From assembly GCA_017621195.1 (NCBI GenBank), contig JAGATO010000017.1:1-6620 (forward strand): a stretch of 6,620 bases of DNA, in the 5' to 3' direction. Positions 1-6,116 of the stretch are shown here, piece after piece. The stretch's first letter is position 1; the number at the start of each line of letters is the position of its first letter. The stretch is from Bacillota bacterium (lineage in GTDB: Bacteria; Bacillota; Clostridia; Peptostreptococcales; Anaerovoracaceae). The translations under genes were made by a program, and so were the position numbers. The notes below the pieces were generated by a model, which saw only the letters and a program-made list of their open reading frames with translations, was not told the origin of the DNA and did not search any database.

Positions 1-576
1 ATCACATCCTGCGCTATGGGAAGTGCCCTGGGAGCAATTGCCGGTTATTTCGGCGGCTGGGTGGACAGCATCATCATGAGAGCGCTGGACATCTTCATGT
101 CCGTTCCTGATATTCTGTTCACCATGGCGGTAGTTGTAGCGCTGGGTGCCAGCGAAGTCAATCTGATCATCGCCCTGACACTGGCTTATTTCTCTAACTA
201 CGTAAGACTGGTAAGATCCCAGGTGTTAAGTCTATCGGAACAGGACTATGTGGAGGCAGCCAGAGCGGGCGGCGCAGGAAACGCAAGGATCATCATCCAG
301 CATATCCTGCCCAATGCCATCGGCGTCATCATCGTCAACGTGACGCTGAACGTGGCTAAGATCATCATCTACGAATCTACATTGAGCTTCCTGGGACTGG
401 GCATGGCGCCTCCCGCGCCGGAATGGGGCCAGATGCTCTCAGAAGCTCGAGAATTTATGAGACGCGCACCGCACCTGCTGGTATTCCCGGCGGCGGCCAT
501 CGTATTCTGCGCCTGCTCTGTCAATCTGGTAGGTGACGGCCTTCGCGACGCGCTGGATCCGCATCTGAAATCGTAA
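1..576 (+). CDS. dppC: DppC/OppC-type peptide ABC transporter permease, 5'-truncated
   Basis: This is an inner-membrane permease subunit of a dipeptide/oligopeptide (or nickel) ABC importer. The reading frame is open from base 1, so the gene starts upstream and 191 C-terminal residues are visible. The ATG at 16 is internal and not the likely start. Hydrophobic stretches alternate with short loops, as expected for the binding-protein-dependent transport membrane domain. The cytoplasmic EAA loop that contacts the ATPases begins at base 253 (EAARAGG, then ILPN about 13 residues later). Two late hallmarks of DppC/OppC are present: FLGLG followed by a Pro-rich stretch and EWG, and the C-terminal GDGLRDALDP. 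The frame ends in TAA at 574-576. The matching DppB permease and substrate-binding protein are presumably upstream, out of view. Family assignment is firm; the substrate (dipeptide, oligopeptide or other) cannot be read from this part. Confidence 0.93.
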   Translation: MTSCAMGSALGAIAGYFGGWVDSIIMRALDIFMSVPDILFTMAVVVALGASEVNLIIALTLAYFSNYVRLVRSQVLSLSEQDYVEAARAGGAGNARIIIQHILPNAIGVIIVNVTLNVAKIIIYESTLSFLGLGMAPPAPEWGQMLSEAREFMRRAPHLLVFPAAAIVFCACSVNLVGDGLRDALDPHLKS

Positions 577-582
577 AGGAGG
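575..582 (+). promoter_or_regulatory. Shine-Dalgarno site of argH
   Basis: AAAGGAGG lies 8 bases before the ATG at 591 and overlaps the permease stop codon. It fixes the argH start. It also suggests argH is translated strongly from the same transcript as the permease. Confidence 0.8.
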
Positions 583-590
583 AAGGAATA

Positions 591-1973
591 ATGAAATTAT
601 GGGGCGGCAGATTCCGCAAGGAAACAGATACATTAGTAGACGATTTTAATGAATCCATCAGCATTGACGGCTGTATGTATCAGGAGGATATCCGTGGAAG
701 CAAGGCCCATGCCAGAATGTTGGGCGACTGCGGTATCATCTCCAAAGAGGATTCTGAAAAGATTATCGTCGGCCTGGAAGAGATTCGGCAGGATGTGGAA
801 GCAGGAAAGATCGAATTCACGAAGGAAAATGAAGATGTTCATATGAATATTGAGTCCATTTTAACCCAGCGCATTGGCGATGCAGGAAAGAGACTTCATA
901 CGGCCAGAAGCCGCAACGATCAGTGTGCGGTGGATACGAGGCTGTTTATCCGTCGAGAGATCGGCGAGGTGATCGAGGAAACGCTGGAGTTTCTTCAGGT
1001 GTTGAAGGATCTTGCTGCACAGCACCAGAAGACGGTCATGCCGGGCTACACTCATCTGCAGAGGGCACAACCCATCTCCTTCGCTCAGCATCTGCTGGCC
1101 TATGCCGCCATGTTCCAGCGGGACGTGACGAGGCTGGAGGAATGCCGTGAACGGATGAATTATTCGCCGCTGGGCTCCTGTGCTCTGGCGGGAACCACCT
1201 ATCCCATCGACCGGTGGCAGACGGCCAAAGAGCTGGAGTTTAAGGCTCCCTGTTCCAACACAATGGATGGTGTCAGCGATCGGGACTATCTGATCGAATT
1301 GCTGAGCGATCTGTCCATCGAGATCATGCATCTTTCCCGGTTTTCGGAGGAAGTGATCCTGTGGACCAGCAGCGAGTTCAAATTCGTGGAACTGGACGAC
1401 GGATACAGTACAGGAAGCTCCATCATGCCTCAGAAGAAGAACTCCGATGTAGCGGAACTGATCCGTGGCAAGACAGGCCGGGTCTACGGAGACCTGATGG
1501 CCATGCTCACCGTCATGAAGGGGATTCCTCTGGCCTACAACAAGGACATGCAGGAGGACAAGGAGCCCGTCATCGATGCGTTGACTACCGTGAAGATGTG
1601 CCTGCCCGTGTTTGCGGGAATGTTGCGTACCATGAAGCCGTTGCCGGAAAATATGCGCAGAGCCGCCAACGAAGGCTTTATCAACGCCACGGACTGCGCC
1701 GACTATCTGACAAAGAGGGGCGTACCCTTCCGGGATGCGTATAAGACCGTGGGTAATCTGGTCCACTACTGTCTGGAAATCGGAAAGACTCTGGAAGAGC
1801 TGAGCCTGGAAGAATTGAAACAGATTCATCCACTGTTCGGAGAAGATGTTTACGAAGCACTGGATATCACCAATTGCATGGAACTCCGTTCCAGCTACGG
1901 TGGCCCGGCCGTTTCGGAAACCAGCCGCCAGATCTCCGAATTGGAACGATTCCTGGCGGAGCGAGGATGGTGA
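591..1973 (+). CDS. argH: Argininosuccinate lyase (ArgH)
   Basis: This cytoplasmic enzyme of the fumarase/aspartase superfamily reversibly splits argininosuccinate into arginine and fumarate, the last step of arginine synthesis. The 460-residue length is typical of ArgH. The conserved elements appear in order: N-terminal LWGGRF (3-8); EDVHMNIE (81-88); SRNDQ (107-111); PGYTHLQRAQP (151-161), holding the Thr-His pair 154-155; the catalytic-serine loop GSSIMPQKKN (275-284); and YNKDMQEDKE (316-325), which binds substrate in known ASLs. No key residue looks altered, so it should be active. It starts 14 bases after the permease gene behind a strong ribosome site and ends 3 bases before dppD. Its position inside a peptide-transporter operon is unusual, and no argG is in view. 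A related C-N lyase with another N-(dicarboxyethyl) substrate is possible, but the sequence reads as an ordinary ASL. Confidence 0.93.
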   Translation: MKLWGGRFRKETDTLVDDFNESISIDGCMYQEDIRGSKAHARMLGDCGIISKEDSEKIIVGLEEIRQDVEAGKIEFTKENEDVHMNIESILTQRIGDAGKRLHTARSRNDQCAVDTRLFIRREIGEVIEETLEFLQVLKDLAAQHQKTVMPGYTHLQRAQPISFAQHLLAYAAMFQRDVTRLEECRERMNYSPLGSCALAGTTYPIDRWQTAKELEFKAPCSNTMDGVSDRDYLIELLSDLSIEIMHLSRFSEEVILWTSSEFKFVELDDGYSTGSSIMPQKKNSDVAELIRGKTGRVYGDLMAMLTVMKGIPLAYNKDMQEDKEPVIDALTTVKMCLPVFAGMLRTMKPLPENMRRAANEGFINATDCADYLTKRGVPFRDAYKTVGNLVHYCLEIGKTLEELSLEELKQIHPLFGEDVYEALDITNCMELRSSYGGPAVSETSRQISELERFLAERGW

Positions 1974-1976
1974 CTT

Positions 1977-2972
1977 ATGAGTGATAATGTACCGATTTTA
2001 AATATCAAAGACCTAAAGGTCGTATATAAAACGGACCTGGATACCGTGGAAGCGGTCAACGATATCAGTCTTACCATCGGAAAGGGAAAGACACTGGGGC
2101 TGGTAGGGGAGACCGGGGCGGGAAAAACGACCACAGCCCTGTCCATCCTGCGCCTGCTGCCCGCGGCAACGGGCCGAATCCTGAACGGTGAGGTCGAATT
2201 CGACGGAGAAAACCTGCTGGAGTTGTCGGAACATCAGATGCAGGCGTACCGGGGCAACCGGATCTCCATGGTGTTTCAGGATCCCATGACCAGCCTGAAT
2301 CCGGTGCTGACCGTAGGAGAACAGATCGCAGAGGCTGTCAGCCTTCACAACGATGGACTATCCAAAGAAGCTGTGGATCATCGCGTGGAAGAGGTTCTGC
2401 AGATGGTTGGCATCCTTCCCGAGCGAAAGGTAGACTATCCGCATCAGTTCTCCGGCGGAATGAAGCAGCGCGTAGTCATCGCCATGGCGCTGTGCTGTGA
2501 GCCGGATCTGTTGATCGCGGACGAACCTACCACGGCTCTGGACGTGACAATTCAGGCCCAGGTTCTGGCCATGATGCGGGAACTGCGGGAACGGCTGGGA
2601 ATGTCCATGCTGATGATCACCCACGACCTTGGCATTGTAGCCCAGACTTGTGACGATGTGGCCATCATGTACGCCGGTGAAATTCTGGAAGCGGGTACGG
2701 CAGAGGATATTTTTACGGGTGAGGATCATCATCCTTATACGGTGGGGCTGTTCAATTCCATTCCCAATCTGGATTCCAGAGCGGCCCGGCTGAAGCCTAT
2801 TCCGGGACTGGTTCCCGATCCTACGGATCTGCCCAAGGGTTGCGTCTTTTCACCCCGCTGTGAACACTGCATGGACATCTGCAGAGAACGGCGTCCGGAG
2901 ACGCTACGGTTGGGAACCCACAGCCTGCGCTGTCATCTGTTCACGGATCGAAAGGAGGAAGAGGCCAAATGA
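1977..2972 (+). CDS. dppD: DppD/OppD-type ABC transporter ATPase
   Basis: This is one of two cytoplasmic ATPases that drive the peptide importer whose permease lies upstream. The 331 residues show Walker A (GETGAGKTT, 44-52), Q-loop Gln101 (FQDP), signature FSGGMKQ (158-164), Walker B LLIADEP (178-184) with catalytic Glu183, D-loop ALDV and H-loop His216. All are canonical. The C-terminal oligopeptide-transporter extension follows (HPYTVGLF at about 252-259). It carries cysteines at 289, 295, 298, 302 and 319; the equivalent cysteines of some OppD/DppD proteins bind an iron-sulfur cluster. The ATG is 3 bases after the argH stop, with a modest GCGAGGA site inside the argH end. The 3' end overlaps the next ATPase by 4 bases (ATGA), suggesting translational coupling. 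Assignment to D rather than F rests on gene order and similarity, and the transported substrate is not known. Confidence 0.92.
   Translation: MSDNVPILNIKDLKVVYKTDLDTVEAVNDISLTIGKGKTLGLVGETGAGKTTTALSILRLLPAATGRILNGEVEFDGENLLELSEHQMQAYRGNRISMVFQDPMTSLNPVLTVGEQIAEAVSLHNDGLSKEAVDHRVEEVLQMVGILPERKVDYPHQFSGGMKQRVVIAMALCCEPDLLIADEPTTALDVTIQAQVLAMMRELRERLGMSMLMITHDLGIVAQTCDDVAIMYAGEILEAGTAEDIFTGEDHHPYTVGLFNSIPNLDSRAARLKPIPGLVPDPTDLPKGCVFSPRCEHCMDICRERRPETLRLGTHSLRCHLFTDRKEEEAK
2951..2958 (+). promoter_or_regulatory. Shine-Dalgarno site of dppF, inside dppD
   Basis: AAAGGAGG lies 10 bases before the ATG at 2969, within the last codons of the preceding ATPase gene. Together with the ATGA overlap, it supports the chosen start over later in-frame ATGs. 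Confidence 0.75.
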
Positions 2973-3943
2973 GTAGTGAAACGAGAGTTCCTGTCGTCAA
3001 GACGGTGGATCTGAAGAAGCATTTCAAATTGAAAGGCGGCGCGCTCCTCCATGCAGTGGACGGCATCAACATGGAGATCTTCGAGGGAGAGACCCTGGGC
3101 GTCGTAGGCGAATCCGGCTGCGGAAAGTCCACGCTGGGACGAACCATTCTGAAACTGATTGAACCTACCTCCGGAAAGATTTATTTCAAGGGGGAGGACA
3201 TCACCAATTACTCCGTTCGACAGATGCGGCGGCTCCGTCAGGAGATGCAGATCATCTTCCAGGATCCTTACGCCTGTCTGGATGCCCGTATGTCCGTCAT
3301 CGACATTATCGCCGAGTATATGTTTGTACACCGCCTCTATAAGAGCAAGGCGGAAACGTATGCCAGAGCGGCGGAACTGATGGATCAGGTGGGACTTGCC
3401 CGCCGGTATGCCAATTCCTATCCTCATGAGCTGGACGGCGGACGCCGTCAGAGAATCGGGATTGCGAGAGCTCTGTCCCTGGGGCCTAAGATGATCGTAT
3501 GCGACGAGCCGGTGTCGGCCCTGGACGTATCCATTCAGGCCCAGATTCTGAACCTGTTGATGGATCTACAGGATGAGCTGAAGCTGACCTATATTTTCGT
3601 CACCCACGACCTGTCGGTTGTAAAGCACATTTCCAACAAGATCATGGTTATGTATCTGGGACAGTGCGTGGAGTTGGCGGATTCGGATGAGCTGTTCCAA
3701 AAGCCTCTTCACCCCTATACCAAGGCCTTGCTGGCAGCCATTCCGAAGCCGGACATCACGTTGCGGGGCAAGGAACAGAAGCTGATCCGGGGCGAAGTGT
3801 CCAGCCCCATCAACGTCAAACCGGGCTGTCGGTTTGCTGCCCGCTGTGAGCACTGCACGGAAGCGTGCCACAGCAAGGACCCCGAATTCGTCGAGGTGGA
3901 ACCGAACCACTTTGTATCATGTTTTCTTGTGAACGGGAGATGA
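2969..3943 (+). CDS. dppF: DppF/OppF-type ABC transporter ATPase with variant signature motif
   Basis: This is the second ATPase of the peptide importer, expected to pair with the DppD-like subunit under the membrane. The 324 residues include Walker A (GESGCGKST, 47-55), Q-loop Gln98, Walker B MIVCDEP (175-181) with Glu180, D-loop SALDVS and H-loop His213. The ABC signature, normally LSGGQ, reads LDGGR (155-159), so the serine that contacts the ATP gamma-phosphate in the partner site is Asp156. This may make one of the two composite ATP sites degenerate. The C-terminal extension (HPYTKALL at about 248-255) has cysteines at 287, 293, 296, 300 and 318, mirroring the DppD spacing. It overlaps dppD by 4 bases and is followed after 4 bases by the M20 gene. 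Family is certain; whether it hydrolyses ATP normally is open. Confidence 0.92.
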   Translation: MSSETRVPVVKTVDLKKHFKLKGGALLHAVDGINMEIFEGETLGVVGESGCGKSTLGRTILKLIEPTSGKIYFKGEDITNYSVRQMRRLRQEMQIIFQDPYACLDARMSVIDIIAEYMFVHRLYKSKAETYARAAELMDQVGLARRYANSYPHELDGGRRQRIGIARALSLGPKMIVCDEPVSALDVSIQAQILNLLMDLQDELKLTYIFVTHDLSVVKHISNKIMVMYLGQCVELADSDELFQKPLHPYTKALLAAIPKPDITLRGKEQKLIRGEVSSPINVKPGCRFAARCEHCTEACHSKDPEFVEVEPNHFVSCFLVNGR

Positions 3944-3947
3944 TCGA

Positions 3948-5192
3948 ATGAAAGAAATGGAACGCAACATAATTGATGCTGTAGAGGAACAGAGAGAAGA
4001 TCTGATTCAGTTCTTCAAAGAACTGGTCATGATTCCCAGCTTTAACAAGCACGAGCAGGCGGTAGCAGCTCACCTGATGGAAGGACTGAAGCGGCGGGGA
4101 ATGAAGGATGTGCAGATCATGGGACCTGCGCCGGACCGTCCTAACGTGGTGGCGTACCTGCACGGAACGGAGGTCGGCCCCACATTCACTTTCAACGGGC
4201 ATCTGGACGTATTGGCGGTACAGAATGAAGATGCCTGGAAGCACCCGCCCTTTGGAGGAGAGATAGAGGACGGAAAGTTGTACGGTCGAGGAACGGTAGA
4301 TATGAAGGGAGGAACCTTCAGTTCCTTCTTTGCCGGTCTCGTCCTGGAAAAGATGGGTCTTCCCATCCGGGGAAAGGTCTGCTTTACCGGAGTGTGCGAC
4401 GAATTGATCAGCGGTGATCAGGGTGTGATCTACCTGATTCGATCCGGCGTCATCCGCAAGGAACATCCGGATGACATAGGATTGAACTGTGAACCCACGG
4501 ATCTGAAGGAGATGAACATCTCCACCAAAGGTGTTCTTCGCGCCGATGTGAAAATCATCGGCAGAGGAGCATTCAATGCCCGGCCTTATCTGGGAATTAA
4601 CGCTATCGATAAGGCAGCCAAATTTATCGAGGAGATTCAGAAGCTCAACTATAAGATCGGCCACGACGTGAATCACGTTCATCCGATGCTGGAACCGCGC
4701 ACCGTATGCGTAGCCACGATACGCGGAGGCGGACAGGCGAACATGGTGCCCGACAGCGTGACCATGACCGTGACCCGGCGGCTGCATCCCGGCGAAGACA
4801 AGGATGAATGCCTGAAGGATTATCAGGACATCATCGATCGTCTCCACGCAGAGGATCCGGAATTCGTGGCGGAAGTGCACCCATGGAAGGGATTCCGCCC
4901 GCCGGCGGACGTACCTGCAGATACGCCGTTGATCGGCGCTGTGGCGAGAGCGCAGAAACTGATCTGCGGAACGGAGATGGGAATCGTAGGCAGCGAAGGC
5001 GGTACCGACGGATCTCACGTAGTGGCGATGACGGGGATTCCCATGCCCGTATACGGCCCCGGCAATTACAAATTGCTGGGAACGGAAGAGGAATATATCG
5101 CCCTGGATCAGTTCATCGATGCGGTAAAGATTTACGCGCTCACAATTTATTACATGCTTGGAATCGACGAAGGAGGAAAAATAAATGGATAA
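3948..5192 (+). CDS. M20-family (ArgE/DapE/CPG2-like) protein with altered metal site
   Basis: The 414-residue cytoplasmic protein has the full M20 layout: a catalytic domain, a lid/dimerisation domain at about 186-300, and a return to the catalytic domain. M20 enzymes usually remove acyl groups or C-terminal residues from peptides using two zinc ions. One zinc site is intact: His85 and Asp87 in GHLDV, bridging Asp118 in TVDMKGG, and Glu182 in CEPTD. The substrate-contact elements GGGQANMVPD (260-269) and RRLHPGE (277-283) are also present. The other site looks lost. The usual DEE reads Asp151-Glu152-Leu153, and the C-terminal metal His is Gly378 in the sequence from GPG (370-372... PG at 371-372) to TEEEY. 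The lid His, normally before a small-small-x-Pro motif, is Phe209. No histidine occurs after residue 357. The gene begins 4 bases after dppF behind GGGAG and overlaps ftcD by 8 bases. It may be a mononuclear hydrolase, a changed activity or a non-catalytic binder; the actual substrate is unknown. Confidence 0.85.
   Translation: MKEMERNIIDAVEEQREDLIQFFKELVMIPSFNKHEQAVAAHLMEGLKRRGMKDVQIMGPAPDRPNVVAYLHGTEVGPTFTFNGHLDVLAVQNEDAWKHPPFGGEIEDGKLYGRGTVDMKGGTFSSFFAGLVLEKMGLPIRGKVCFTGVCDELISGDQGVIYLIRSGVIRKEHPDDIGLNCEPTDLKEMNISTKGVLRADVKIIGRGAFNARPYLGINAIDKAAKFIEEIQKLNYKIGHDVNHVHPMLEPRTVCVATIRGGGQANMVPDSVTMTVTRRLHPGEDKDECLKDYQDIIDRLHAEDPEFVAEVHPWKGFRPPADVPADTPLIGAVARAQKLICGTEMGIVGSEGGTDGSHVVAMTGIPMPVYGPGNYKLLGTEEEYIALDQFIDAVKIYALTIYYMLGIDEGGKING
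5170..5176 (+). promoter_or_regulatory. Shine-Dalgarno site of ftcD, inside the M20 gene
   Basis: AAGGAGG lies 8 bases before the ATG at 5185 and within the last codons of the M20 gene. It supports the start that gives the 8-base overlap, and suggests ftcD translation is coupled to the upstream gene. Confidence 0.78.
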
Positions 5193-6090
5193 GATTCTCG
5201 TCTGTGCCCCTAATTTCAGCGAATACATTCATCAGGACGTGGTAGAAAAAATCCTGGACTGCTTCCGCGGCAAGGAGAACGTGGTGTTGGCCAGTTGGCA
5301 GGGTGATGCTAATCACAACCGCTTCAGTCCCAGCGTTTTGGGAGAACCGGATGCTGTGAGAGATGCCATGGTGGAAGCTATGGGCGTGGCCATGGAGCTG
5401 ATCGACATGAACAAGCACAAGGGCCAGCATCCTCGCATGGGAGCTACCGACGTGGTTCCGGTCACACCCATCAAGAACATCACGCTGGAAGAGTGTGCGG
5501 ATACTGCACGGCAGATTGCTCAGATGGCTGCAGAACGGTATCATATTCCCATTTATATGTATGAAGCTACGGCGACGGCACCTCACAGAGTGAAACTGTC
5601 CGACGTTCGCAAGGGAGAATACGAAGGCCTTCCCGAAAAGATGAAGGATCCTCTCTGGAAGCCGGATTACGGTCCTGATACGCCCCATCCCACGGCGGGA
5701 GCCACGGCGGTTTGCGCCAGAGGAATCATGGTTCCGCTGAATGTCAATTTGAACACTACCGACCTGTCCGTCGCCAAAGCTATTGCCAAGCGCATCCGAT
5801 TCAGCAGCGGAGGCTATCGCAACGTAATGGCCATCGGTGTGGATATGCCCAACCGGAACATGGTACAGGTATCCATGGATCTGCTGGATTACAAGAAGAC
5901 ATCCGTCGTTACGGTTTTGGAATCCATCCGGGCAATGGCGGCCACCTACGGCGTATCTGTTCACAGCGTCCAGACAGGTGTGGTTCCCATGGAAGTGATC
6001 CTGTCCATCGCCCAGGATTATCTCCATCTGGAATATCTGGACGATACGCCGTTCACCGCGGAAAAGATATTCGAGACGTATCTGATTTAA
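5185..6090 (+). CDS. ftcD: Glutamate formimidoyltransferase (stand-alone FtcD N-type)
   Basis: This cytoplasmic folate enzyme transfers the formimino group of N-formimino-L-glutamate to tetrahydrofolate, giving glutamate and 5-formimino-THF. In histidine breakdown it follows HutI. The 301-residue length fits the stand-alone bacterial form, which lacks the fused cyclodeaminase of mammalian FTCD. Seen in order: VCAPNFSE (6-13); NHNR (43-46); the core KHKGQHPRMGATDVVPVTPI (77-96), whose His82 matches the catalytic His82 of the mammalian enzyme; GEYEGLPEKM; HPTAGATAV, followed by NVNLNTTD; and RIRFSSGGYRN. One difference is that the residues after NHNR read FSPS, where relatives as I recall them have Ser/Thr-Val-x-Thr. 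This could affect substrate choice. It overlaps the M20 gene by 8 bases and is followed 26 bases later by its partner cyclodeaminase. TAA is followed directly by an in-frame TAG. Formimino-glycine or formimino-aspartate are possible alternative donors. Confidence 0.9.
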   Translation: MDKILVCAPNFSEYIHQDVVEKILDCFRGKENVVLASWQGDANHNRFSPSVLGEPDAVRDAMVEAMGVAMELIDMNKHKGQHPRMGATDVVPVTPIKNITLEECADTARQIAQMAAERYHIPIYMYEATATAPHRVKLSDVRKGEYEGLPEKMKDPLWKPDYGPDTPHPTAGATAVCARGIMVPLNVNLNTTDLSVAKAIAKRIRFSSGGYRNVMAIGVDMPNRNMVQVSMDLLDYKKTSVVTVLESIRAMAATYGVSVHSVQTGVVPMEVILSIAQDYLHLEYLDDTPFTAEKIFETYLI

Positions 6091-6116
6091 TAGTGGAATA
6101 GGGAGAGATAAATATT

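Noticed and set aside
861..1829. Minus-strand open frame (322 codons) opposite argH
   Set aside because: It is a shadow of a strongly conserved gene, has no recognisable motif and lacks a convincing ribosome site.
591..1973. ArgH as an adenylosuccinate lyase or an aminocarboxylate-chelator (EDDS-type) lyase
   Set aside because: The LWGGRF start, SRNDQ, PGYTHLQRAQP and YNKDMQEDKE segments and the 460-residue length fit ordinary argininosuccinate lyase better. A changed substrate remains only a hypothesis.
3948..5192. Calling the M20 protein an active ArgE, carnosinase or YgeY-type enzyme by context with argH or purine-type formimino genes
   Set aside because: Key residues of one metal site and the lid His are missing, and YgeY as I recall it keeps them. 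A specific substrate cannot be supported.
3816..5228. Long minus-strand open frame (470 codons) opposite the M20 gene, longer than the gene itself
   Set aside because: The plus-strand frame has clear M20 motifs, a ribosome site and operon context. The reverse translation is rich in His, Arg and Ser with no recognisable domain, and it runs across three plus-strand genes. It is best explained by codon bias.
5140..6027. Minus-strand open frame (295 codons) opposite ftcD
   Set aside because: It is a shadow of ftcD with low-complexity His/Arg-rich translation and no domain.
6091..6116. Possible promoter or terminator in the 26-base gap before the cyclodeaminase gene
   Set aside because: The gap is AT-rich but too short for a -35/-10 pair wholly within it. 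It has no hairpin or T-run, and it is adequately explained as a leader holding the GGGAGAG ribosome site.
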